This document shows, piece after piece, positions 39,191-46,034 of a stretch of DNA of 64,000 nt. The translations under genes and the position numbers were made by a program. Each line of letters starts with the position of its first letter. The first letter of the stretch is position 1. Below the pieces are notes generated by a model that worked only from the letters and a program-made list of their open reading frames with translations, ran no database searches and had not been told where the DNA came from. Source of the DNA: Roseibium sp. (GTDB lineage: Bacteria; Pseudomonadota; Alphaproteobacteria; Rhizobiales; Stappiaceae); the NCBI GenBank assembly GCA_017643215.1, contig JAEPNV010000002.1:62001-126000 (forward strand), read 5' to 3'.

Positions 39191-39623
39191 GCCCGGACGA
39201 ATTTACGTCATGGATATGGGAGGCGGGCTTTCAAAAGTCGGCTTTTCAGATAATCCAAACCGGCGATCAAGAACCTTGGGCGGGGTGCCTGTTCTTTATC
39301 AATCGGACTGGTCGTCGAATGCGGAACAGGTTGAAAAAGCTGCGCACGAAATACTCCGGCTTTCGGGGAAGCACGTTAAAAAAGAGCTGTTTAGCGTGGC
39401 GCTGCCAGATGCAATTGAGGCAATCGGATGCGCGCTGAAAAGCGTTGGGCAAGACGTTCACAAAGAGCCTCTCAAGTCATGCCGTGAAGAAAGAATAGTG
39501 GTCCCTTTAACGCTTAAAGAGCGCAAAGAACTTGGGGCGGCGGCGAGCAGGGTGGGGCTGAAGGTGAGCACTTACATCCGCATGAAAACGCTTGAGGCGA
39601 TACGCAAGCCTGAGCCTTCTTAG
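39183..39623 (+). CDS. GIY-YIG/T5orf172-like domain fused to RHH-like C-terminus
   Basis: The 146-residue product starts RIYVMDMGGGLSKVGFSDNP, which resembles T5orf172/GIY-YIG nucleases, with YVMD, KVGFS and the helix EQVEKAAHEILRL after it. The last 45 residues (VPLTLKERKELGAAASRVGL and STYIRMKTLEAI) look like a ribbon-helix-helix. It may be a sequence-targeted nuclease or a DNA-binding regulator. The start overlaps the preceding RHH gene by eight bases. The GIY-YIG Arg and Glu are not both clear. Confidence 0.62.
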   Translation: MARPGRIYVMDMGGGLSKVGFSDNPNRRSRTLGGVPVLYQSDWSSNAEQVEKAAHEILRLSGKHVKKELFSVALPDAIEAIGCALKSVGQDVHKEPLKSCREERIVVPLTLKERKELGAAASRVGLKVSTYIRMKTLEAIRKPEPS

Positions 39624-39733
39624 TGAAGACTTCACCTAGAACGAGGACGGCAAACCACGCTTTCCGAAGTTCAAGACATCAACATGGTACACGCTCAAGA
39701 ACTAGGGGCGTGTGAAATGAAGGAGCGCCGACA
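39624..39733 (+). other. Short intergenic segment
   Basis: No gene is visible. The last 15 bases are the first rightward arm leader, AAGGAGCGCCGACA, before the GTG at 39734. Confidence 0.5.
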
Positions 39734-39922
39734 GTGGAAATCAGAACTTTGGATCAAGTCAAGGCGGATATTGACGCGCAAATCAACGACGTAACGGATT
39801 ACTTATGCAGTCGCGGCGATACCCTTCACCTTCGCGATGAAGTCAAAGAGCGTACCCGGAAAGTGCTGTATGCGCTGGCGCTAAAAGGCTGGGTGGTTTC
39901 GAAAAAGAACCAAGAAAACTGA
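39734..39922 (+). CDS. Small protein of the rightward arm, unknown
   Basis: A GTG after AAGGAGCGCCGACA gives 62 residues (EIRTLDQVKADIDAQIND at the start), helical and charged. No family is recognised. Confidence 0.55.
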   Translation: MEIRTLDQVKADIDAQINDVTDYLCSRGDTLHLRDEVKERTRKVLYALALKGWVVSKKNQEN

Positions 39923-39933
39923 GGAGTGCCGGG

Positions 39934-40125
39934 ATGGTCACGTTGAAAACTTTTCAAGCGGTTATGCGTGGCGAGATATCTTCGGACAGGGCGCATCGGG
40001 CGATAGACCGACAGGAAAAACGCAAGGCCAAAGACAAGCAAGCCCGCAGGGCAGCAATAGAGCCGCCCGAGCCAGAATGTGACTGGCGACAGCTTGTAGT
40101 TTCTGAATGCGGCCGCGATTCATAA
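39934..40125 (+). CDS. Small basic protein of the rightward arm
   Basis: The ATG follows GAGGAGTGCCGGG and gives 63 residues, very basic in the middle (DRQEKRKAKDKQARRAA). Possible nucleic-acid binding; no family is recognised. Confidence 0.55.
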   Translation: MVTLKTFQAVMRGEISSDRAHRAIDRQEKRKAKDKQARRAAIEPPEPECDWRQLVVSECGRDS

Positions 40126-40137
40126 GGAGCAAATGCG

Positions 40138-40368
40138 GTGCCATCACCAATAGAGAAAATGATTGATGCCGCGTGTGGTGTGGCGCCTGGAGACTTCGTC
40201 ACGCTCCGTTGTTCAAAGTGCGAAAAGGAAATGCGCGCCCGGAAGGATGATACGGACCCTTTGGGAACAGTGGTTGTTGAGATCCAATGCCCGGATTGCA
40301 ATTCAGGCGATTTCGATAGTCCAGTCTATTTTGACGCGGACGGCTTGGAAATTCCGTTCGAAGAATAA
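40138..40368 (+). CDS. Zinc-ribbon-like protein of the rightward arm
   Basis: A GTG after AAGGAGCAAATGCG gives 76 residues with CSKCEKEM and CPDCNSGD, a zinc-ribbon-like pair 31 residues apart, and an acidic end (EIPFEE). An ATG in the leader is out of frame. No family is recognised. Confidence 0.55.
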   Translation: MPSPIEKMIDAACGVAPGDFVTLRCSKCEKEMRARKDDTDPLGTVVVEIQCPDCNSGDFDSPVYFDADGLEIPFEE

Positions 40369-40380
40369 GGAGCGCCGGAC

Positions 40381-40569
40381 GTGAACGACAACGATCACCT
40401 CAAGGTCCGACTGTTCGGTGAGCGAGTTTGGGCTAAGCGTCTGACTACAGAAGATCGAAAGTGGCTTGTCGAGATCGTCAATGAACCCGTTGGCTTTCTT
40501 CACAGCTATCAAAGAGGCAGCAAGCTATGGGTCCAGCCCGCCGATGACGGTTTGTGGATTCCGTGCTGA
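40381..40569 (+). CDS. Small protein of the rightward arm, unknown
   Basis: A GTG after AAGGAGCGCCGGAC gives 62 residues, rich in Trp and charged residues, with a beta-like layout (HLKVRLFGERVWAKRLT). No family is recognised; the pattern suggests a small immunity or regulatory protein. Confidence 0.55.
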   Translation: MNDNDHLKVRLFGERVWAKRLTTEDRKWLVEIVNEPVGFLHSYQRGSKLWVQPADDGLWIPC

Positions 40570-40589
40570 AATTATAGGATTGCCGACCG

Positions 40590-40787
40590 GTGCATTACAC
40601 CGAGGAACACTTTGACCGGATGGAATCCGACCCGGTTTTACGGCGCCAGTATTTCTGGCAAGTCGGGCAAAGTGCGCTTCTTCGTTCAGTGCAATATCGG
40701 AAAGAAGGGCGGCTTGAAGATGCTCAACGAGACGCATGGTTTGGCCGATGGGTTCTGGACAATATTGAAAGACTGATGGGTGAATGA
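40590..40787 (+). CDS. Small protein of the rightward arm, unknown
   Basis: A GTG at 40590 after AGGATTGCCGACCG gives 65 residues (HYTEEHFDRMESDPVLRRQY at the start), helical. The leader is a diverged copy. No family is recognised. Confidence 0.5.
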   Translation: MHYTEEHFDRMESDPVLRRQYFWQVGQSALLRSVQYRKEGRLEDAQRDAWFGRWVLDNIERLMGE

Positions 40788-40800
40788 AGGAGCGGCGAGA

Positions 40801-40998
40801 ATGATTGACCCAAAGAAACTGACCGATGAAGAGCTTGAGCTTTGCGCAATGGAGTACCGCTCACGAGATCTGGATAAGCCCCGCTGTCCCAACTGCGGTG
40901 GCGTCATAAAGGCATGGCACGTCCACATCTGTGATGATGCCGGCGGGGCGAATATCCCGATGGAGAGCGAAGCCGCCAAACAGCTTTGCCGCCTGTAA
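40801..40998 (+). CDS. Small protein with a Cys pair, rightward arm
   Basis: The ATG at 40801 follows AAGGAGCGGCGAGA, which fixes the start over an upstream ATG. The 65-residue product has one CPNCGGVIKAWHVH element and MIDPKKLTDEELELCAMEYR at the start; the Cys/His set could bind one zinc. No family is recognised. Confidence 0.6.
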   Translation: MIDPKKLTDEELELCAMEYRSRDLDKPRCPNCGGVIKAWHVHICDDAGGANIPMESEAAKQLCRL

Positions 40999-41014
40999 AT
41001 GTAGGAGCGCCGGG

Positions 41015-41290
41015 ATGGGCGCATGGATTGAGCTTCGAAAGAACGAAACAGGCGAAATCAGACGCCATCGCGATGATTACTTTGAGTCGTCGCCGGACAG
41101 AGAGTCTGATTACATTTGGACTGAGGGCAACTATGCCTGCGACTGCAACAGGGCTCTGTTTTTCGCGAGGGCGCATAATGAGCCAGACCCCGACGTTGAA
41201 TGTGGTGATGCCGCTTATGCGGCGATAAGGGCTATCTGTGACGACGGGACCATCATTATGCTTGATGATGATAGTGGGTCAGAAACTTAA
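41015..41290 (+). CDS. Small acidic protein of the rightward arm
   Basis: The ATG at 41015 follows TAGGAGCGCCGGG and gives 91 residues (MGAWIELRKNETGEIRR at the start), ending in an acidic tract (IIMLDDDSGSET). A longer upstream frame would overlap the neighbouring gene without a leader. No family is recognised. Confidence 0.55.
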   Translation: MGAWIELRKNETGEIRRHRDDYFESSPDRESDYIWTEGNYACDCNRALFFARAHNEPDPDVECGDAAYAAIRAICDDGTIIMLDDDSGSET

Positions 41291-41302
41291 GGAGCCGTAG
41301 GG

Positions 41303-41590
41303 ATGGCTAGAGATGAAGAACAAGAGGCGGCGTTTGCGCTGAGCGACTTGTTAAGCTCTGCAATGTTCCAGGCATACAACAACGGAGAAAACGCGCGGAC
41401 GTATCTTTATGGCTGGGAGCGGCGAGGGTTTCGTTGGTTGTTTAGATTTAAAGAGCGGTGTCCAGATGGCATGCTTGGCAATGCGTGGACAGCAGATTTC
41501 ATGAATCTAAACCGCGACGCCATTCTATCAGAAGATGGTCGAATGGATTTCAATCTGAGAACAGCGCGAGAGAATGGCGTAATCAAATAA
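41303..41590 (+). CDS. Small protein of the rightward arm, unknown
   Basis: The 95-residue product, behind AAGGAGCCGTAGGG, begins MARDEEQEAAFALSDLLS and has YGWERRGFRWLFRFKERCP in the middle. No family is recognised. It is the second-last gene of the arm. Confidence 0.55.
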   Translation: MARDEEQEAAFALSDLLSSAMFQAYNNGENARTYLYGWERRGFRWLFRFKERCPDGMLGNAWTADFMNLNRDAILSEDGRMDFNLRTARENGVIK

Positions 41591-41601
41591 GGAGCGCCGG
41601 T

Positions 41602-41913
41602 ATGCCTGACGCCCAATTCGAAGCCATGAAGATCAGCAAGCGGCTCGAAGCGCATTACACCGCGCGTGAGATAGACCAATGGCTCAGCCGTCCGCATCCT
41701 CAGCTTGACGGGGCAACGGCGTATGACGCCATCGCAGCGGGCGAACATGCAAAGGTCAATGCGATCATCGATCGGGAGGACATCCTGCGCCGCTGGCGAG
41801 AGCAGAACTTTCGCGAGTTAAGTCACGCCCGAACGATGCGCGATCAGTGGCAGCGGGAAGTGGAGCGGCTGGAGAAAAAGCAGGCGGGTTTAGAAACGGA
41901 TCTTGATTACTGA
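41602..41913 (+). CDS. DUF2384 (MbcA/ParS/Xre C-terminal)-like protein without its partner
   Basis: The ATG at 41602 follows AAGGAGCGCCGGT and gives 103 residues. WLSRPHPQLDGATAYDAIAA followed by GEHAKVNAIIDR closely follows the DUF2384 toxin-binding pattern (W..SPNP.L.G..P.......G....V...L). There is no XRE HTH and no RES toxin nearby, so it may be an orphan antitoxin or antagonist of host TA systems. The C-terminus is a long coil (MRDQWQREVERLEKKQAGLE). Confidence 0.6.
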   Translation: MPDAQFEAMKISKRLEAHYTAREIDQWLSRPHPQLDGATAYDAIAAGEHAKVNAIIDREDILRRWREQNFRELSHARTMRDQWQREVERLEKKQAGLETDLDY

Positions 41914-41954
41914 ATCCCGTTTGGTTCACCCCGGCCCCTTGAACCTGCTTCGGT

Positions 41955-42170
41955 TCACTCCCCAAAAAACACCTCCTCAGCCGCTTCCTTGGCTTCCTCT
42001 TTCGTCTCTTCGATTCCCGTTCCGATCTTCCGCCAGTCACTCACGAACCACCACCATCGTGTGCCGCCCGCTTCAAGATAAACGCGCGCCCGTCTATCCG
42101 GATAATCAGGGTGTGTTCCAGTGCCGTCATTGGGGGTGTGAGGCCATGTCCGGCGCCAGGTGAGTTTCAT
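41955..42170 (-). CDS. Small phage protein at the prophage end
   Basis: The 71-residue leftward product starts MKLTWRRTWPHTPNDGTGTH and ends KEEAKEAAEEVFFGE, with a Trp-rich middle (GTRWWWFVSD). Similar small proteins are seen in phages; no function is known. It faces the last rightward gene and lies about 100 bases from the tRNA-Cys remnant. Confidence 0.6.
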   Translation of the reverse strand: MKLTWRRTWPHTPNDGTGTHPDYPDRRARVYLEAGGTRWWWFVSDWRKIGTGIEETKEEAKEAAEEVFFGE

Positions 42171-42271
42171 GGAAAAGCGTTATGCAATTCAGGGCGATTT
42201 CGGCCCCTTTTCAGCAATTGTTATGCACTTTTCAAATCACGGATTTGACAGAAAAATCAAGGAATTAATCA

Positions 42272-42323
42272 GGATTCGAACGCAGATTTGCAATCCGCTG
42301 CGTCACCACTCCGCCAAGAGGCC
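42272..42323 (-). pseudogene. 3'-truncated tRNA-Cys (GCA): probable prophage attachment site
   Basis: On the minus strand, GGCCTCT (42323-42317), a normal D-arm (GCGG-loop-ACGC), and an anticodon arm GCGGA-TTGCAAA-TCTGC (anticodon GCA at 42289-42291) form the 5' half of a tRNA-Cys. After this, the sequence TTCGAAT resembles the T-loop, but the T-stem and the 3' acceptor (AGAGGCC expected) are missing for at least 100 bases. The phage therefore ends inside the tRNA. An intact copy would be expected at the other junction, outside the window. Confidence 0.65.
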
Positions 42324-42552
42324 CTCACGCGGTGCGTTCGGCCTTATCAAACAGTTGCCGGACATAATCAAGACCTCAATGCGCGGCGGGCGCAAATATC
42401 GCCGGCTGTGATCCTGCAGCCAGCCGGGACGGGTTTCGGGCAGGGATGGGGTCCGTGAAGTCACGAGGGCACGGATCAACCGCTTGTCAGCGCCGTCGGC
42501 GACCGCTATGGAACCTCTTGAAAATCGACCGGCGGATCAACACGAGGCCGAC
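42324..42552. other. Intergenic region between prophage end and pcm
   Basis: No gene or clear terminator is visible. The segment should contain the pcm promoter. An in-frame ATG at 42484 upstream of pcm is not supported by an SD. Confidence 0.4.
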
Positions 42553-43215
42553 ATGACCGACTACGCCCAGTCCCGCAGGCGGATGGTGGACAACCAGCTG
42601 CGCACCAATGACGTAACGGATCTGCGCATTCTCGACGCCATGGAATTGGTCCCCCGTGAAAAATTCGTTCCAGCGTCCCGGCGGGCGGTGGCTTATATCG
42701 ACGAAGACTTGCCGGTCGGGCCGGCCGGGTCGGGCCGGTTTTTGTTGAAGCCCCATATCTTCGGCAAATTGCTGCAACTGGCGCGGATCGGGTCCGACGA
42801 CATCGTCCTGGTGATCGGCGCCGGTACCGGTTACGGCGCGGCAGTCCTGTCGAAACTCGCCGCGTCTGTCGTCGCTGTCGAGGACAATTCGGACCTTGCG
42901 GATGCGGCGACCGAGGTGCTGCTGGATCTTGGGATCGAAAATGCCGCTGTCGTGGAAGGGGCGCTTGTCGACGGATATCCCTCAGAAGGTCCTTATGACG
43001 TGATCGTCGTGAATGGCGCCGTCGACGTCTTGCCGGACGCGATTTTGGGTCAACTGAAGCCCGACGGCCGTCTTGTCGTGATCGAGGGCCGCGGTGGATC
43101 CGGGGCCGCGCGTCTTTACCAAAACTCGGAGGGCGCGATCAGCGCAAGGTTCGGCTTCAACGCATCCGCGCCGGTTTTGCCGGGATTTGAAAAGGCACAC
43201 GAGTTCGAGTTTTAA
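42553..43215 (+). CDS. pcm: Protein-L-isoaspartate O-methyltransferase
   Basis: The ATG at 42553 gives 220 residues with the family's N-terminus (YAQSRRRMVDNQLRTNDVTD), then VPREKFVP, and the SAM-binding VLVIGAGTGYGAAVLSKLA. Isoaspartyl damage repair in cytoplasmic proteins is the family's role. In Hyphomicrobiales a shorter-type Pcm is typically encoded just upstream of tolC, as here. An upstream in-frame ATG at 42484 would add 23 unrelated residues. Confidence 0.88.
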   Translation: MTDYAQSRRRMVDNQLRTNDVTDLRILDAMELVPREKFVPASRRAVAYIDEDLPVGPAGSGRFLLKPHIFGKLLQLARIGSDDIVLVIGAGTGYGAAVLSKLAASVVAVEDNSDLADAATEVLLDLGIENAAVVEGALVDGYPSEGPYDVIVVNGAVDVLPDAILGQLKPDGRLVVIEGRGGSGAARLYQNSEGAISARFGFNASAPVLPGFEKAHEFEF

Positions 43216-43418
43216 GGGCTCGGCCGCCCGAGGTCCCGGTTCGCTGGGGATTGTTCAGTCGCTTGTCAGCCAAATCCTTGCGGTTCAATGCACATCTGTT
43301 GCGCAGTAGCCGCAGTTCGGGAATTTTGACGTTCAACGCGGCGCGGCGGTTGCGCATACACACAGAGCAAGTTACGCAAGTTAACATATTGGCAGGGTAG
43401 GCCGCTAAGGAGCGATCG

Positions 43419-44801
43419 TTGTTCATGCGTTCACGACTAAAATCTGGTTTGGTCGCGGTGTTGATGGCCGGTGGGGTTGCCGCAACGCCGGGCGGATCAG
43501 GTGTGGCATTGGCGGAAACCATTGGTGAAGCGCTTGCGCTGGCATACGACAACAATCCGACCTTGAATGCAGCGCGTGCCGAGCTGCGCGGCGTGGATGA
43601 GAACGTCCCACAGGCGCTTGCCGGCTGGCGGCCGACTGTTTCCGCGTCGGCGGATGTGGGCCGGATCCGCACCCGAACCGCGGGCGTTGACAGCTATCGG
43701 ACTAACTCCGCCATTTCGCTTTCGGTGAACCAGGCCCTGTTTCGCGGCTTCAGGACGATCAATTCCACCCGTCAGGCCGAATCCATCGTTCGGGCGCAGC
43801 GCGAAAGCCTGAAATCCACCGAACAGGACACGCTGCTGGCGGCAGCGCAGGCCTATGTCGACGTTATTCGGGACACGGCGCTCGTCTCCTTGAGCCGCAG
43901 TGACCTTCAGTTCCTGGTGGAACAGGTCCGGGCGGCCCGCGACCGGTTCGAGGTGGGCGAGGGAACCCGAACAGACGTATCTCAGGCCGAAGCGCGCGCG
44001 GCCGAAGCGCGCGCAAATGTAAACATCTCGCTGGCCAATTTGAATGCGAGCCGGGCTATTTACCGCCAGGTCGTGGGCCGCGAGGCGCGTAATCTTTCAG
44101 CGGACACGTCGATTGACGCGATCGTTCCCAAAACTCTGGACGCCGCCCTGCAAACGAGCGAGACGAACCAGCCACTGATCCGTCAGTCGCAGCACCTGGT
44201 CGACGCGGCGATCTTCAATGTCAAGGCGGTCGAAGGCGAGCTGCTACCAACGGTATCGCTGGACGGGACGCTTAGCCGGACGTGGAATCCATCGACCAAC
44301 ATCGACAGAACGGACACCGCATCCATCTTCGGCCGGGTGAGCATCCCGATCTATCAGGCCGGTTCGGTGTCCTCACGTGTCCGCCAGGCGAAGGAAGAAC
44401 TCGGCCAGTCCCAGCTTCAGCTTGATGTCGTCCGGGATCAAGTGCGGGCAAATGTTGTGTCGACCTGGGGCAATTATCAGGCGGCGGCCGCGTCGATTGA
44501 AGCCGCCCGCGCCGCGGTCGCGGCATCGCAACTTGCTCTGGAAGGCGTGATCGAGGAACAGCGCGTGGGCCAGCGCACGACGCTTGATGTGCTCGATTCG
44601 CAGCGCGAGCTCATCAGCCAGCAAGTCAATCTTGTCACCGCTCAACGCAACCGGATCGTTGGCGGCTATCAGTTGGTGTCCGCGGTCGGCCGCCTTGATC
44701 CCGGCACGCTGAACCTTGCGGTCGCGCGCTACCAGCCGACCGAGCATTACGACGCTGTTCGCGGTCAGTGGTTCGGTCTTAGAACGCCCGACGGACGATA
44801 A
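43419..44801 (+). CDS. tolC: TolC-family outer-membrane efflux protein
   Basis: The 460-residue product has a signal region (LVAVLMAGGVAATPGGSGVA) and two repeated OEP domains: TIGEALALAYDNNPTLNAAR at the start, the VGEGTRTDVSQAEARAAEAR hairpin in the middle, and VGQRTTLDVLDSQRELISQQ in the second repeat. It forms the outer-membrane channel of type I secretion and RND efflux. TTG at 43419 is six bases after AAGGAG, and the ATG at 43425 is twelve, so the TTG is more likely. Confidence 0.92.
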   Translation: MFMRSRLKSGLVAVLMAGGVAATPGGSGVALAETIGEALALAYDNNPTLNAARAELRGVDENVPQALAGWRPTVSASADVGRIRTRTAGVDSYRTNSAISLSVNQALFRGFRTINSTRQAESIVRAQRESLKSTEQDTLLAAAQAYVDVIRDTALVSLSRSDLQFLVEQVRAARDRFEVGEGTRTDVSQAEARAAEARANVNISLANLNASRAIYRQVVGREARNLSADTSIDAIVPKTLDAALQTSETNQPLIRQSQHLVDAAIFNVKAVEGELLPTVSLDGTLSRTWNPSTNIDRTDTASIFGRVSIPIYQAGSVSSRVRQAKEELGQSQLQLDVVRDQVRANVVSTWGNYQAAAASIEAARAAVAASQLALEGVIEEQRVGQRTTLDVLDSQRELISQQVNLVTAQRNRIVGGYQLVSAVGRLDPGTLNLAVARYQPTEHYDAVRGQWFGLRTPDGR

Positions 44802-45062
44802 CCGGTCGCAAGGCGAATCGGTCCCACGACCCGGTAAAAACGCAGCGCCGCCGGGACCGTTTCACGGCAACAGCGCCAAAGCTCAAAACGGCCGGAAAAT
44901 CGCGCCAATCTGCGCCCGAATGTCATCTAAAAAGGGGAAAAGGCCGCAGAAGGCGGCTCGCCCGCTTTGTGCTGTTTCTTTTGCTCTCCATAATCCGGGT
45001 TAACGAATCATGCAGATTTGTCTGAATGGTCCGTGGTGTAGCCGGTTTGTACGGGGGAATTC
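44802..45062. other. Intergenic region between tolC and popZ
   Basis: No gene is seen in the 261 bases. The popZ SD is probably GGGGGAATTC. A T-rich stretch (TTTGTGCTGTTTCTTTTGC, about 44968) is consistent with a terminator or promoter, without a clear hairpin. Confidence 0.4.
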
Positions 45063-45812
45063 ATGGCAGAGGCGAAACAGGCCGCAGAGCCTTCGATGGA
45101 GGAAATCCTCGCATCGATCCGCCGTATTATCTCCGACGAAGATTCCCAAAACGCGGCCGGCGACGGACAGGACTCGGATCCGGCAGCGGCCGGACCTGAA
45201 AGCAAGAACCAGGTTGAACCTCAGGCTGCGGATGATATGGGCGATTCCACCGAAATGTCGCAGGACGACCTCGATAAGCTCTTCGATATGGATGAGCCTG
45301 CGGACGATGGCGTTGATGATGATGCCGATGACATGGCGGCCGCCATGGCCGAGGACGCGCTCCAGGATATGGCCGGGGAGGACGCGGAAGAAGACGTACT
45401 GGAACTGACCGAAGATCTCGAGTTGTCAGAGGACGACGTCGACCTCGATCTTGTCGATGCCATGCCGGATACGCCAGATGAAGCCGGCGACATTGCCTTC
45501 GTAGACGGCGTTGTCGAAGACGATGTCCTAGCGGTCGACCCGCAACCTGAACCGGCCCGGCCCGTGCCGGCCGGCGATTTACCCAATGTGGCGAAGGATG
45601 CTCCATTGACGTCCTCCGATACCGGCGAGGCCGTCCATGCATCGCTTGATACGCTCTCTTCCATGTTCATCGGCGGCAATGCACAGACCGTGGAAGAGCT
45701 GATTCAGGATATGCTTCGACCGATGTTGAAGTCCTGGCTTGACGAGAACCTTCCCGGGATGGTCGAACAGATGGTGCAAAAGGAAATCCAGCGCATCACG
45801 CGCCGCCGCTGA
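45063..45812 (+). CDS. popZ: Polar organizing protein PopZ (DUF2497)
   Basis: The 249-residue protein has the PopZ signature at both ends: EPSMEEILASIRRIISDE at the N-terminus and AQTVEELIQDMLRPMLKSWL, DENLPGMVEQMVQKEIQRI at the C-terminus, with a central disordered Asp/Glu/Pro region (about 30-190). PopZ forms a polar condensate that anchors the centromere-ParB complex and cell-cycle proteins in alphaproteobacteria. It lies between tolC and valS, as commonly in Hyphomicrobiales. Confidence 0.9.
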   Translation: MAEAKQAAEPSMEEILASIRRIISDEDSQNAAGDGQDSDPAAAGPESKNQVEPQAADDMGDSTEMSQDDLDKLFDMDEPADDGVDDDADDMAAAMAEDALQDMAGEDAEEDVLELTEDLELSEDDVDLDLVDAMPDTPDEAGDIAFVDGVVEDDVLAVDPQPEPARPVPAGDLPNVAKDAPLTSSDTGEAVHASLDTLSSMFIGGNAQTVEELIQDMLRPMLKSWLDENLPGMVEQMVQKEIQRITRRR

Positions 45813-46034
45813 TTTTCAGACACCGCGCGGCTGGAAAAGGCGCTGGTTGAGCGCCGTTTTCGTATGGTCTTGGGCGGGTCGGGCTCTGATCGCCAGTATC
45901 TCTGCCAATTGGATCAGCCGGTCGGCGCGCTCGCGTAAGGTGCGGGCTTATCTCCTGTTGACTTGATCCGCTGCATCCGATTTACACGGGGGCCGTCCGG
46001 TGCAACCGGTTGTCCTCCAGTTGAGTGCTATTTC

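Noticed and set aside
42272-42323. An intact tRNA-Cys
   Set aside because: No sequence complementary to GGCCTCT and no T-stem follows within 100 bases, so the tRNA cannot fold completely.
1-42330. Integrase, excisionase or transposase genes
   Set aside because: No tyrosine or serine recombinase motif was recognised in any frame; the integrase is presumed to lie left of the window.
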